Assembly: GCF_030936135.1 (NCBI RefSeq)
Contig: NC_082596.1
Coordinates: forward strand, 96,828,449-96,892,448
Origin: Gavia stellata
Lineage: Eukaryota > Chordata > Aves > Gaviiformes > Gaviidae
DNA length: 64,000 nucleotides
Direction: 5' to 3'
This document shows, piece by piece, positions 1 to 15,039 of the stretch. The notes beneath the pieces are model-generated. The model was not told the origin of the DNA, did no database searches, and saw nothing but the letters and a program-made list of their open reading frames with translations. The position numbers and the translations under genes are program-made. Each line of letters starts with the position of its first letter. Position 1 is the first letter of the stretch.

Positions 1-3000
1 CAAAGGACTCCCTCAAATATTGCCCTGCTTCTTTTCATGACCAGCAGAGAAAGCGGGAATCAAAGCTTTTGAAGGCGTATCTGCAAGCAACTGAAAGTGT
101 GCAAACTTGGTGCACGTGCTGCCTTCCCCAGCCCGGAGCACCGCACGCTTGGGGAGGCACGAGGTGCGGGGAGCCCCTTCACAGCTCCACAGTCAAGGCT
201 GAGAGCTATTTGGATTAGATGAGGAATTTCAAGTGGAAACCATCTGAATGTGTGTGCGTGCCTGTGTGAAGTTGAACTGTGTTTAAAGAAAACAAATGGC
301 TTCTTATAGTACCTCCGCAAGGTCCAGTTCTAAAGGGGGCATAAGTAAGCCTCGTTTTCCCTGCCATTGCAAATTTAAATGGGATCGTGGGGGGTTTTTT
401 CCTGTTCTGAAAGCGAAGAATCAGGAAAAACCCACGACAGCAACAGTATGAATAAATTGGCAAGATATGCTGTAAATAGGTTTGATGATAAACAAAAATG
501 AAACACCACCACTAAAAACCGTATTGCAGCCATTTTAAGATTTCAGCTTCCTTCTTCACCCCTGCCACTAAGCAGGCTTTCTCAACATGTGACAAGAAGA
601 ATTCACTTGCCAAGTGTTTTCTGACCCAAATCCTAGAGGTATCCTCCATCTGCAGCAACAGACAGCTCGCTGTGGTCTGTCATTACCTTCTGTTTGGTTT
701 TCAACACCAGCTCCCCTAGTTAATGAAAGAAGATGCAACCACCACAGACAATGAACAGACAAATGTTAGCAGCATTTCTGGGAAGCTTTGAGGAAGACTT
801 CTCTAATCTTGAATAGGCCAGAATACAGAACAATAATGATGGAGGTGTGCATATACAAGCGTACTGCTTTACCGAACTAGGTAAGCTCAGCTATCAGGAA
901 AACAGGCTGTAAAAAGCCTGGTGGAGAGGATTTAAAGACAAGAGATGAAGGGCAGAGCTAACTGTTCAGTTTCTGTCACAGCATCACACCTACCTACTCG
1001 GCCTTTATCTGCAGGCAATAAATTTCATAGCCTGAAAGAGCCAGGCAGTCAGAAATATTTTTCCTATAGGTCTGAGACCCAGCTCCACATCCATAATGTT
1101 CTTCTATGTAAATGTTTGCATGTGGCCCTTCACATCTAAGGTTTGTAGCAATGCATGGTATTTAGCCAAATGCCATTCCCCTAAAGGGCAGCATATTTTT
1201 GTTCTTATAATCTTGCATGGAAATTGAAATGGACATATTTTAACATGGGAAAAATAAACATGTTTCCCCGCAGCCAGGCACTGCTGCATGGCTGTGCTGG
1301 TGATGACGGTGGCCTGAGATTTTTCTCTACACATTCCTGACTGAGATTCAGAAACCACCAAGGAAGAAAGTTGCCCAGAGAAAATTAAACCCCTCAATTT
1401 GACCCAGGTGCTAGGCTGGGGATTGGATCTACTTAGCCAGACAATACAGGCATCAGCAAAGCTCCGTCATTTTGTTCTTCATCAAGCCTCCCTATTTGAC
1501 GTAACAAACTCCCATTTACCTACCCCGTAAACATACTGTACTTAAAATGCTTGTCTTTGATAAACCATTCTCCCCTTTGAGGATCCATTAGGCCCAACAT
1601 GAATCAAGCCTAAAAAGCTACTTAAAGCTTTTGGAGAATTCTTTGGATTTCCAGCTTCACATTTCAGTTACTGCGATGTTTGCATTAAGATGCTTGTCTG
1701 AGTTCTGCCCTGCAGGATTCAGAACAAGAAAAATGTTCCTTTTGTACTGAACACAACTGGTAGGTATTTAGCTATTTTTTTGTGTATTATGACAGTACCA
1801 TCTGGCATTCATCTGCCGGGTACCTCAGCAGAACGTCCCCTTCCTACTTGCCTGTACAATGCTGGCTAAAATGATAGAGTACACCAAAGGTTAACTTCCT
1901 GTAATATGGTCTCTTGGCTTATCTTGAGTAAGACAATAGTTCTTTTATATTCTTAACTTCGCATTTCACATGTTCGCCTGCCTGCCTGGAAAACAGGGTC
2001 ATAAGACATTCTTATGGGTCAGACACCTCCTAATGCGAAGCCAGGGATAATGCTTTCAAACTTAGTAACAACAATCTATAAGGCCAGTTGGCGATGCACA
2101 TACAGAAGGAAATATGAAATGGAAATTTGCCCAGTTAGATTTGTTCTGTTCCACTGAAACGCTTTGTACAGTGGAAGCATAAACACACCACTGCTCTTAG
2201 AAGTCATGGTTCACCTGCTGACTCAAAAACTCATGTCTGTCAAGCAGCGTGAGAGAGGCCAAGGGGACTGTCTGTTTGGGTTTCTCTTTTGGTCTCAGCC
2301 TAATTTATCTTGTCAGTTCCAAGATCTCCATTCCTTTCTTTAAAGGACGATAAAGGAAGTTTGGCTTAGCCATGCCCTGCAATTATTTGATTATTTTTAA
2401 GCAAACAAACAAGAACTTAGCATGGACCAGTTCAGAGCGACTAGTTCAGCTGCTGAGTCTTAAAGCTATTTTCATCCTCGCCCCTTCCTCAGATGGCAGT
2501 TCCTTCATCCCTTTCAGGATATATACTTTAATACTCCCAACCTGCTTCTTGCAAACAGCCTTTTCAAGAGAAACAAGCCAGTCTTGAGCAATTAAGACCT
2601 ATAGATCTCCCTTCACTTCCTTCAAAGCCATTGTGGAGGTGCAGCTGAAACCCATTAAATTCAATTGAGCCCAAATGGCCCATAAGTCATATGGAAACTT
2701 CCTCTGGGCTTTTAACAAAGAGCCTTGCTTTAAATTCCAAATTACAAACAAATTCAGTCTGTTCAGCTTTCACATAAAACATAAAAATTAAAGAAAACAT
2801 ACAGAGGAAAAGTTGCATCAAATCACAGGGAGCATTATAAGAAAGTACAACCAGTTACTCTTGTTCCGAAGTTACATTCTTCAGCTAGAAACGTCCTATT
2901 AAGTCACGGCAATATTTTCTTTAGTCTGGACTGGAAGCATGCTTTATTCAGTGTATCACAAAGTAAAACTGATGGCATTCACCACCCCATTCTCTCCTCT

Positions 3001-6000
3001 GACTTTTCCCCACAACAGCTAAAAATAATATATATTTACATACATACACATAATTTGATGTGTATATATGTATAATGATATTTTATCACATATGGCTGCC
3101 AGAATAATCTCAGGTTCATACATAATAAGTAGATAATAAACATTTATATACTATATATACTTAACATTAAGTATTGCTTTATTGTGGGTCAGGTTTTTAT
3201 CAAGTTGACAAATTTATTAATGTGGCTTTATATTGGAACTCTCAATCTGTCTAAGATTAGGGATCAATAGATGAACTGCAGGATCATAAGTCAGCTGAAC
3301 ACTGAAAAGATCCAGGCAGATACTGAACTTGAAAATTACACAGTAAAATTGTTCCATAATACATCTTTATTCAGACCCCCCATGGGACTGGCATGCTGTA
3401 AAAGCCCTAAAAAAGCCTCTACTTGAGGGTTAATTTCACCCTAAGGGCTCTGAGAATAACTCGAGGCCCAGATCTTTATGACTTTGTATCAATTAATGTT
3501 TTTTACCTTCTTTTTAATAAGAACTTGATGAAAAATATCCTGCTCTACCTATGCTATTTGGCATCCAAGTAACAAGTCATTGGAAGTATCTGAATAATTT
3601 TTAAAAGTGATGTGGAATAATATTTTCTAAAGACAATGGGTCTGAAAGGCAGACACACGCGCGTTCCCAAGGCACGTGAAATTGAAACCAAAAGTAGCGA
3701 GCGTCCTTCGTGGGTAATCAGAACCATGCCATGCACCGCTCCCAGCCGTATGGGCTCGGCAGCTGACTCCTGTGCAGACCCCATGCCCTTGCCGTGGTGG
3801 GGCAACATCCCTCAGATGCAGAGGGAGCAGCGTACCACTGTCTGCTGACGGACTTCGCACCACCGCTGTAGGTCCATGAGGGCACTGGGACACCAGGCTA
3901 TCAAACCGCAGCGACTGAGGCATGGACTTTGCCTCCTTCTCATGCCCCTGTGGCAAATGCAGCAAATCCTTTCAGCCAGCTTTGTACAAATCCATTGGCA
4001 AGGACACAGTTTAGGTCATCACAATGAAACAAGCAGCTGTTTCTCCCATCCCTACTCCTCCTCCCCTCACCCCTTCTCCTAAACACATGCTCTTGCTGCT
4101 CCCTCTGTGCCAGCCCAGAGCCGCTTCAACTCACCGAACAGGCAGAACAACTCAGCAAAAGCAAACACTTCAACAGAGCCTCATACAACAAGCGAGAAGG
4201 ATGACAGGGCAAAGGAGGTAAGACTAACAAAGCCAGGAGCAGAAAGAGGAAAAGCAGGACTGAACTACAGCAACAGCGAACAACCCGCTTCACAGACAAC
4301 ACCCTAGAAGACATCAGGTTTGTTAAATTAGTAAAGGGAAAGGACAGCTGAAATGTGTTAGTCTGCATCTAAGCCAAAAAAAAAAAAAAAAAAAAAAAAA
4401 GTCAGCATAGTATATTAACAGCTTGACTCTCACTCCACTCCTTTCTCAACATCTCCAGAAATCCATGGGTGTTTAAACCTCACTCCTGGGACAGTGATAA
4501 CAGAAACTACAGAATTTCTAAGTATGTGACTAAGGTCTGGGAATATTAAACAGACAACTAATTTCATAACAATGAATGAAGTAGCACCTATGGGGAAAGT
4601 TTTAGGGGAAAAAAACCCCAAACCCTAGAAGGAAAAAAAGATGCTGAAATATCTGTTTGGAAGAAGTACGGTTCTCCGGTTTGTTTGTTTAATTGTCCTG
4701 AATTGCAGCCACCACAGGAACACCATAAATCTGAAGAAATGTAGATGGGACACATTGACTTTCAAGTAAGAGGGAGAAGGAGGGGGGAATCGCTCTCTGA
4801 TTCCCCACTGCCAGGCAACAGTGAATTAAGGCTGCCTGAGAAACCAGGTATGCTGAAATCTCCCCTTCTGGTGGATAAAAGCTATCTGAGGACAAATTCA
4901 TCCCCATAGCTATAATACAGTTACCCTAAGGTTCACAACCCTGAAAATGGCAAGAATTAAAGTAATAACAAAATCCCTCTAAAGACACAAGCCAGTATTC
5001 CAGCCCTGTGGAAGGAAATACTCCAGTACAATTCAGTCGATGTCACTTAAGGGGAGAGATGAGGAATCTCGGGGTGAGTCTGCAGCATTCAACACACCAA
5101 TGGCACCAAACACAGCGACGTCTATGGAGCCAGCAAATCCCTGCCTCAAGCCTGGCTCTGACCCAGTTTGTCTTGAGCCGACCCGAATACAGAAAAACGC
5201 TGGCACCCATCCCTGTCAGGATAGTTTTCTTTACAAGTTAGCTCATGAGTGCTTTTCAAAGCGCTATTTCTATTAATTTTTTTTCCTGAGCAAAAGCCAT
5301 GACTTCTAATTTGAAAGGGGATTTGAAAGTGGTTGTGATTCGCAGGGATTTATGGATGTTTCCCAGGGAGTTTGAAAAGCCTGGACTTTCTTCCCACAAC
5401 TCCCAGGAAATGCAGTTAAAAGTCCCCCACAGGCTGTTACTTCAGCATGTTCGGACCGGCGGTGCAGGACAGTGACCCAGCAGCCGCCATCCCAGCACCT
5501 GCGAGGGGCAGGACCCCTACGGATGCTATCCAAGGCTGCGCCCAAAACCAGGGGACTTGTATGAAAACCATTCCCTGGTGTAGACGCCACCAGCATTAAC
5601 GTGAACAACAGTTACACGTCGTTTCCTTTTCTGTATGTTGCTATTTTCTAGAGAAACGGCATAGGGTTGGAGGCCAGTGGAACAAACTGGGGCGGCGGAG
5701 GGGATGCTCTCTCAAGGAACTGAAGATTAGGAAATTTCTTAAGCCAAAAGCACGCTGAGGACACCATTATATTTAACCTAAGAACAATTTTGCATTAATC
5801 CCGATTTAACCACTGAGATTTTCAGCTCCGGCTGGCTGCAGCAAGCAATGCACTGGGAAGCCCTGGCTGAGGCTTTCTCCCTCACCTCCCTCACACAGGA
5901 CTCACTTCCAAGAGCTCTTTAAATGTCAGTCCTTGAGCAATGGGTTTAATACACAAGAGCCAGGTGCCTTGCACAATTTGAAGGGAGACCTTCTGCGTTT

Positions 6001-6430
6001 TGCTTTCCGGCTACTTTTACTGCTCCATTCACCCTGAACGTTACCTTCAGTGATAAAGCTAAAAATCCCCACCCTTGCTCGTTATCCTGACAATATTTAA
6101 TTCTGACAGTGCACTTAGTATACTTCATTAAATATGCAGCCCTGTGACTAATGAGGTATTTGCACGTAAGGGCCGTATACAGTAAATTGCAGGGCAATAA
6201 AAGTAAAGGAAAACCATGAACTGATCAGCCAGCTGTTAAAGCGATGCAAAGTGTGTCTTTTTAAATGTATTGTGTCATATCCAGATCCTGACTAGAACTC
6301 AATCCTGTCTCCTTCAGTAAAGCTTCACCTTAAAAAAAAATATAGGTCCCCCTTTCTGTTATTACATGTTAGCTCCCTACTTTTCAAATACTGATGAAAA
6401 GTTCGCCTACCTAGTGCCTCCCTGCTTTCC
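1..6430. other. Upstream intergenic DNA, no gene seen
   Basis: AT-rich unique sequence. All open frames are under 115 codons and show no family resemblance. It holds the A25 run at 4376 and an AT-rich microsatellite-like patch near 3025-3165 (TATATATTTACATACATACA and similar). The stretch 6085-6210 has several TTAAT/ATTAA cores and may belong to the regulatory-looking block that follows. Confidence 0.6.
4376..4400 (+). repeat. A25 homopolymer
   Basis: A 25-base run of A. I looked for a processed pseudogene to its left. The A/C-rich sequence there has no recognisable protein, and no target-site duplication is obvious. Confidence 0.9.
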
Positions 6431-6439
6431 ACTCATCAT

Positions 6440-6990
6440 GTAAGGCGAGTACTGTTTTGATTTTATGTGCGTGATTGCGTCCGCTCCAGTGCTATGCATC
6501 CTATCAGCATATGACCAAATAGCAAAGCTGACATTTTTGCCGTGATTATCCATGAAATGTGTTTCCTACCTCTGATTTACAAGAGCCCTATTCATGAGAA
6601 ATGATTAATAGCTCACTAGCGCTGCCAAAAAGCACATATATCTAGACATCCTCTATGCTCCTGACATGCCGCTCATCTCATAGATATGTTCAGATCTCTC
6701 TCTCCCTCTCTGCTGCTTATCTATGTCTGATCCCCAATGGGCATACACTCGTGCTGATTAGGCAATACAGTTGCTGACTGGGACAATCTTAGGTTTATAT
6801 TACTGATGGCACCCAATTAGAGGTTGCAAAAAGCAGTGTCCTTCCTGGCTTGTGCTACACAAGCATGATTAAGTGTTAAATGCCTTCTAAATTAACAGAC
6901 AACATTACCCATGTGTCTGTTACAACTTATCAGGGTAAGAAACCAGCTCCATTGCCAAGTTTTCTCTGTTCGCAGTTAGTCTCCCAGGCC
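6440..6990. promoter_or_regulatory. Candidate conserved noncoding element
   Basis: This block lacks repeats and has a dense set of homeodomain-like cores (TGATTAAT, CAATTAGAG, ATGATTAAG, AAATTAACAG), a TTCATGAGAAATG stretch and no open frame of note. The texture resembles vertebrate conserved noncoding elements, which are frequent in gene deserts next to developmental regulators such as JARID2. This is inference from composition only. Confidence 0.3.
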
Positions 6991-9900
6991 GTAGACTAAT
7001 AGAGCCAAGAAAAGGGCAAGCTGCGTACAAGCATACACCTGACTCAGCTGATGCCTAACTCATTCGACAAGGTTTCATACACTTGGTATTAAATATTCCT
7101 TTAAGTGCCCCACTCAGACGTGATAGCTTTAAACAAGCACCGTCTGAACCAGGGCCCGTGATACCATTCTCCATCCTCTCACCATCCCCCCTGCCCTGGT
7201 CTAATAAAAGCTGTGTCACAGTTCTTGAGCATCCTTCTTCTGAAGATCCTAGAGTGTTTTGCAATTATTAACGAACAGATCATACCACGCCTACCCATTT
7301 TATTCCATAATTTCAATGGGGCTGCTAGCACAGCAAGACACACACACACAAAAGTAAAGTAGCTCATTGTGCCTAGTATGTGAAGAGAATATCAAGGTTG
7401 CAATGCTTTCCCTACCTGTATCCACTATGACACAAACCTTTAATTGTATGATCATGTTCTACTTTCCAGATAATACAGGGTACAACATGCCTTTTCCTTG
7501 CTGACTTTGATGCAGACGGGTTATAGCTTGCAACCGTTTTTCATTCCTGTATTCACGATGCTCACTGTTGTTACAATACGGTGCATTTTTCATTTAAGAT
7601 ACTACCACCAGACCCCAGAATCATGCACAGCTCCCATTGACTTCTCTGGAAACCCCAGCTATTACCCCAGCTGTAACAAAAAAATCAACATTATTATTAA
7701 TAAAATAAGTATAAAAGAGCACTGCTTCCTCTAGGTGTGTTTTGATAATATTCTTGGCACCCATGTTCTGCTCATTTTTTTTCCTTTTTAACTTCCTTAT
7801 GATTAATTACTGGTCCAAGCTTACAAGCAGCTATCAACTTTTGAGTGCACCAACCCAGAATTTTGCCAGATCACGCATTTTCAACAGATCCTGTTTGCAG
7901 CTGAGTTACTGGGCTTTATTACAGCACAAACTACTTCTCAGGTAAATACCTGGGAAGAACTGCACCAATGTGAAGGGATATCTTGCCTAGTTCGACAGTC
8001 TTTAGAAGTGTAAATACCGCTCCATTCTCCCCATACCTTATCTTCAAGCCGTCTGGTACTTTTGCTAAGTAACAGATATGCTTTCTTTAAAGCAGTGCTC
8101 AACTGTTTCTTTAACGAGTGAAGAGTGGCCTATATAATTTTCATTTCTGTGCCAAGGATAAGAAAGTTATTAGTGTTGCGTCTCTGGCCATTGTATAACA
8201 AATTCTTTCAGAAGCAGAATATTTCATGACTGTTTCTTGCCATGACCTGATGTCCAGATACGTATCCTGCACAGCTGTATGTGCAGCGCTAGCCATGGGC
8301 TACATCCATGAGAAAGAAGCAGCTGATGATATGAAGAGGTGTTCATTGCGGTTGTATTTTGTGCAATGCTGTTGGCGAAGTATATGATCACACGAAGTAA
8401 AAAAATCAGACAATAACAGCCACTTCCATTGCTCAGCATGCCCAAGCCTCCCTGGCTGGCGAGTCATAAGCCCCAAAGGGCCTTGACTCTCCGCTTACTC
8501 CTAAGCCATGCTTGCAGTTTCTTACCTGACTTATTTCTTCTGCTGCATTTGGAACCAGTGTCTCAAACTTCATGGCGTAATTCCCCTCAGCCTTTGCTTT
8601 GCTTGATTACTGCCTTCCTACAAGCAGCTAAAAACATGTTTAAATATTCCTATCATTTAGCCCGAAGGAAAGCTCTTTAGCACATTTAACATCTTTACCC
8701 AGATCTGAGACTTTCTACAGATGTAAGAACCATCTGATGGCAGCCACTAACACCTTCCTATATAAAAAAATATACTTCTAAAAGAACAGCTACCTGCAAA
8801 GCAAATAGAGAATTCTTCTGTAAAACAACACAACTTGCTGCCCCAAGTGCAAAAGGAGATTTTTTAAAAACTCTGTTACAAATAATAAATGATATTTTTT
8901 CACTCTCATTTCTATGATGTATGCAAAGCAGAGCAGCTAGGATGAGGTGTTAATTTTATCATCTTCCAAATGGCAGAATCAAGGCAAATGGAAACTGTGA
9001 TGAAACCTCTATCTACTGGGTATCTACCCACCTCTCAGCTTTCCAGATAATACCAAACCTTTGTTTTCCTTCACAACTGTGCCAAATAACATGGAATTGG
9101 ATAGCTCACACACAAAAAGACCCACCCCCAAAAGCTTTCCATGTATTTTTACCAGTCCGTATCTTTTCTCAGCCATTTCACTGGGAGCACAACTCACCAA
9201 CTTCTCTGATGTAACAGCCCTTAGTGGCACACATAGGAAACATTATCTATCGGGGTTGGCTGCACTATCTAATTAGAGATCTCCCAACAGCTCATCTTCA
9301 TGAAGTTTCATAATTACGCGACTCCAAGCGTCAGCAATCCTCACTCAGCAGTTCCATGGGAGCTTTCTTGGTAGACACCGTTTATCGTATTTCTTTTACT
9401 TTCGTTCTTATTTCACCATGTGCAGGGTTCAGAACAGTTTTCAGATACCCTTTTTTCCACAAGAGATGTTGCTTGTTGCTTTGGAGACTCATATTGAAAG
9501 AAGTGCAGAGAGGAATAGATGACATTTGGGGTATTTCATTACAGCTATAACCTCAAAGGTAAGAGGAAAAGAGAGACAAGTTTTAAATAACTTTCATTCC
9601 TCTCGTCCACAAAAGCATACTGTCAAATTACATATTTGTATTCTGGCAGTAGATGATGTATTTACAAGGGCTCTTCTGCCTGTCTCCTTTTGTGTAAAAA
9701 AATGCTCTTACTCAAGGTTCAGGCTATTTCAAGGATTGTTCAACACCGGCTTATTCTATGGCTAACAAATGTATGTTTTAACCAAGGAATGCCCAGAAGA
9801 AGTAAGTGTAGGAATCGACACTCAACTTGACCTTATACTCCTTCAGCAGGTGCTGTACTTTCACAGACATGAATATGACTAGAACAACTCTTAGAGGGAA

Positions 9901-12900
9901 AAAAAAAAAAAGAAGGAAATTATTTTCATGGATCATTTGCCCTAACTTTCCAAACTTGGTTCCTATTTATTTATGAAAATGAGTACAAAACAGTATCTGA
10001 ATTCAAATTACTGACACAGAAAACCCTGATATACTGAAGTTTCATATGGTACTGTGCATGTTCTGGGTGCTGGTTTGGTTGTTCTTAAATCAAAAGAGCA
10101 ATCTGTCTACCTGAAGTTCATGATTCTGTTTTGGCAGTAAAGAAACTAATGCATACCAATACCCAGTAAGACTTGAAATGTAAGAAGCAACTTTCTCTAC
10201 CACTGCTCATTTTTCAAGAGCATGTGTTTAAACCTCAAACACTTAATGAGAGCAGTGTATACTCCCATCTGCTTGGCATATCTAAATGATACCAAATAAA
10301 TCTTGATATGCTTTGGGAGAATTTTACCATTAAATATTTTGCACAGATCATCTTGATCCTTAGGCAGCTTGATGGAAAAAAAATCGGAGTAACATAAAGG
10401 TTTTTTTCCTAAGCTAAGAGAGCCTTCCATGACCTACGCTCTATTTTCTGTTCTTAAACAAAACAAACCAACCAACCAAACAGAAAACCGAAACCTTGAG
10501 CTTTCTGAATAAATTAATCCTAATTAAGTAAGGAAAGTAAAAGTTGGGTAGTTCCGGCATCAGCAGAATCAAAGCACATTCCATTATTTAGCTAATATGA
10601 GCAATTTTGTTAAACAAACTATACCTTTGTTCTGTAAATTTTGGAAGTTAGGCTTTGGACAGATGTTCCCTGCTGGATGCAGACATGCCAGACGAAGGTT
10701 ATAGCCCCAGCTGTTGATCATCACTTCTTTGCAGAGGTTACTGCTCCCTCACATTTGTTGGCAGAGCTTGCTTACAGAAACACCCCCGAAGCCACTTGAA
10801 GTTAAAGTAAGTGGCGTTACTATTTAGACAGTTTAAGCTAACTAGCACAGCTGCTGAAAGAGTTCGTGCCTGTCTGTACCTTTAAACTTCCACTGTTCAC
10901 AAGACCGCAAGTTTTCACAACTTCTTGTCAGGGCAGAAGCTTTTCTCACCTTTTTGTGTAGCACCAGAGATCAAATCCCAAATGCCACCCTTGAATATTT
11001 AGCCTTAAATGCCTCCTAACTAAACACTGACAATTGTGTTACATGTGCTAGCGAACTACAGTCCTGTTTCAACTCTAACTTTCTGCTTTGATCAGCTTTC
11101 AAATCACCTTTCCACCAAGCTCATGGTCTTAGAAACAACAATCAAAATCCGTGTTATTTCATTGTGCAAAGGGCATCCTGCAGACCTGTGTGACGCATCT
11201 AAGGACACAACACGCACAAAATGCAGCTCTGATGTTGGGAGGCACCAGGCAATGGGCAGAATACAGTACTTTAGACCTGCTGTGATGTTCTAGACAAACT
11301 CCTCACCTTTCTCTGCTATTTTCCCACCTCAAAAATAGTGAAACTTTTGCAGAGTTCTTTGAAATTGGAGTGAAAAGTGCTATGTGTTTGTGTATGATAA
11401 TTGTTATTAATTGTATGATATTGTTATTAAGAATATAGATCCACTATTCCTTGGCAAGTTAAAAAAGATAAAAATAAAATGCATCATACAAATATTTAAT
11501 CAACAGATAATTAGTACTGGCATATGAATGGTTATGACTTTAGAATAATGCAAGGTTTATTTTCTCACTCTTTTATGAGTAATATGTATCTATGAGTAAA
11601 TTCCAATATATCTCCAACTAAGGGATGCATTGAATTTACAACTGTTTTTTGAGGGATTTTTTCTGGTTTTCTCCTGGCGGGATATTGATTGAGCTGCCTA
11701 AAATGTCATTCACAGCAGGCTATTTATGTGATGACGTTTCTATCCAAGTGAAATTGCTATGTCTAACACCTTTTTCCCCTCCAAGGAAAAATATTATTTT
11801 GCAGACAAAACAGGAAGTTATCCAAGGGTTTAAGAAAAGAATTGGCTGTTTCTTTCCTTCAGCGTAGAATTACTTTATTTTCATGCATTTGTCTACCTCC
11901 TCTACTGCTTGAGCTACAGATAATACCAAGTAGCAAATTATATGCCAAAAATCATATTAAAAGAACATTACAGACACAAAGTCAATCACTCAAAACTTAC
12001 AACCTTCCAAGATTTCCCAGACAATTGCATTTCAGGCCCCTTGGCACACACGTTGCGTGCAGGACTACGGATGACAACTGTTTTTTCCTAAAGCCATTTC
12101 CTCATTCAGTGGACAGACTATATGCTAATTATTACACACATGAATGTTCAACATGTTTTTTTTAATTCTTACCGCTCTCCATGAGGCGCCAGATCTTATT
12201 TACTGACCTGTACTCAAGACTTGCTACAAAGACAGGATTATGAATGTCTGTTGACTTTTCTGTCATGCCATCCTTGTACTACTCGAGTGCTTTGCAAGCA
12301 AGAAATCACCCCTGTGAGTCTGTGAATGGGATGAGCTTCCCCTCATTTCCACAGGTGAAAAGATCATATAAGGATAACGTGGAAAATAGTAGTTATTAAG
12401 TAGCTTCACTTAAATCTCCACAATTAATTTGCTTTCCACTGCACACCTTCTCTGTTTTAACAGTTCTTGAGTTCTTCTTGCATGTGCGCTAGGATGTTTG
12501 TAAACCCTGGACTCTGGCAACATTGGGACACATTGCTTCTACCTCCCAATTATTGAATTCTTTCTCCAAATTGTTGGAGCTTCTCAACAATATGGATAGA
12601 CACATTTATTTTTAAGAGAAGCGAAAAGGCAACACATTTCTCTTAAACTTGTTCTCAGGGGAAAAAAAAAACCACAGCCATTTTTTCTGAAGCTTTAGAT
12701 ATTCAGCCAGATGCAGTCTCCCAGTCTGTACATTTTCAGTCCAAATAACATATATTTGACAAATTTATAAGCAACTGAACACAGGGTCTTGTGATGAAAA
12801 ATGTCAAGCAAGCTTAACTATAGGTGGCATTCACAGCCTCACCTATAATTAATATCTCCTATGAGGAGTCTGCCAGTAATCCAGATGAAGCAGGCAGCAC

Positions 12901-15030
12901 AACAGCTCTCTGCATACCTACACAAAAGAGCGAGGCTGCATTAAGAGGTCTCATTCATTCCTCTGATGATCTGAAACAAACAGACATCAAATTATTTGTA
13001 CCATGTAATCAGCATTCACAACCTCAGCAGAGTACCTGAATACAGCGCAGAAGCAAAAATGAGCATCTAAACCCCCTTCTCAATATTCCTACTTATGAAC
13101 CAGTTAAGTTATTGAATGATAAAGAAGCCAAAAAGGAAAACTTCACTTGCAAACAAACCACTTCTAGCTAGCTCAGAAGAAATACGTGACTTCGACCCAG
13201 ACAGTTTTTGCCCTGGTGAGTCACGGCTAGATCTGTCCCGATATGGCCAACAGTAATTACCAGACTTGTCTTCTCACGGTTGACACTATTCCATAAAGGA
13301 AAAGACAAGAAAGGAAAAGGCCTTGTCCCTAGTAAACTTGGCTCTGTGCCATCGTAAAGAGCACCTTAAAATGTGACTGACATCTGCATTCCCCTTTGTC
13401 TTAAGTCTGCTAACGTTTCTAAAGCCAGATTTTCTCCAGCTTGGTTCTTATGTATGTCTGTGGACTACATGAGTAAATCATTGCTCTATCACAGCTCATT
13501 TACTCAACGTGCTACAGCGTATCATAGTCCCGTAAAGGGCTAAGAAATCCTTGATGATTTGAAACTCCATAGTATACTACTGCACTTAGTGGAATCACTA
13601 AGTAATAGTAAAATAAAACCTGTCGTTAACTGAATAATTGTTTTATTTCCCCCCACGGAAATAGAAGGAAGCATATAAACAGTTCATGTCTTTTTATGGA
13701 AACGAAGACCAACACATTCAAGTAGCTAGGGTTTTTTTTCCCCCTTTTTTAAATCAGAAAAATATTTTTAGCACTTATTTATGTTTTCAAGACATCTTGA
13801 CATCTGTTCTTAAAAAGCAAAAATGAAAGGCATACTTTTAACTACAAACACTGATAAAATATGGTAACGCTCTGTTTTTCCCTGCCGCAGAACTGCCAAG
13901 TAATAAGGATTTGCATGACTAAGCTTCTATTATGCTGACATATGCAAAACCGAGGAACAATCATTCTTTCTGGTTTGACAACCCTTAGAGGAGAAACACT
14001 CCTTTTACTCTCCTCTAGGACATGTTGGGCCTCAGACAAGATGAACGGTATCATTCAACCAAATCAATTTTTAAATAGACGTTTAAATGCTGAGTTCTCT
14101 TAAGCAGAGACACTTGGATAGCGACCTTATTATGTGAGCTAAAGGTCACTAGGGAGTTGACTAACACTTGCAAACATACAGTATTTCATTTGACGTGTCT
14201 CTACACAGAAGCCACCACACTATTTGGAATCCACTTCTTTGAACCTAAATAAATGTTTAAATAAGTTTCTTGAAGCACGTTTGCAAAACTCCCAAATCTG
14301 TGATCAATATATTGGATCAAAACAATATCCAGCTAAAAGATAAAAATATTAATAAACATTTTCAGACTTGAGTGCTTAAGGTTATTTTCACACCAGTAAC
14401 TACCATTGGCCAACTTTCCTCTGGGAGCAGCATCTACAGGTCCAATTGACCTGAAGTGACTGGCAGGTGTTTAGCTGCCCAGAAGAGTATGATTTATCGG
14501 CCTAATTTTAGGCACAAATTTTAAAATGTTGCCCTCTTTCAGAATGAAATGTCTCCTTATTTACTGAGTATCTTCCATTGTACTGCACAGTATATCACGA
14601 TCACAACAAAATGTAAATAAAATGTAATTCTGGGCTAAGGTCCTCAGGGGTAATGAGGCACTGTTTCCTTTCTAGACACCTAATCCATACCTCAGTTTAC
14701 AGCATACATCTACTTGAATGGCCATAAACTCAGATGTGTGTATCTCCGACCTACCTACAGCATCTAGATACCACATATAAAATAAGACATATCCCTATCA
14801 TTTCTAATAAAAGAGACAGTATATTTTTAAAGATAAAACTGTCAGTTGCAAAATGTTTGGGAACTGGCTACCAGAGTACAACTATTATGTCATCTCTTAT
14901 TATAACCTCGTGTAATTTCCCAGATAGGGTGAATAGCCTGTGGAAGTCTGTACGAAAGAAGCATTTCCAGGGAAAGCCCACATTTGCAAAGATGCAGGAA
15001 GAGAGCTAGCATTCAACATACATCAATCTC
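6991..15030. other. Upstream intergenic DNA, no gene seen
   Basis: AT-rich unique sequence with short (CA)n at 7338-7350, a purine run near 9898-9915, and an octamer-type ATTTGCAT at 13909-13916. The piece CTCCCATTGACTTC at 7631-7644 is a likely scrap of an old reptile-bird repeat. No frame shows a protein family. Confidence 0.55.
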
Positions 15031-15039
15031 CACCTCTTG

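Noticed and set aside
3860..4400. Processed pseudogene ending in A25
   Set aside because: No known protein or RNA is recognisable before the tract, and no target-site duplication is seen.
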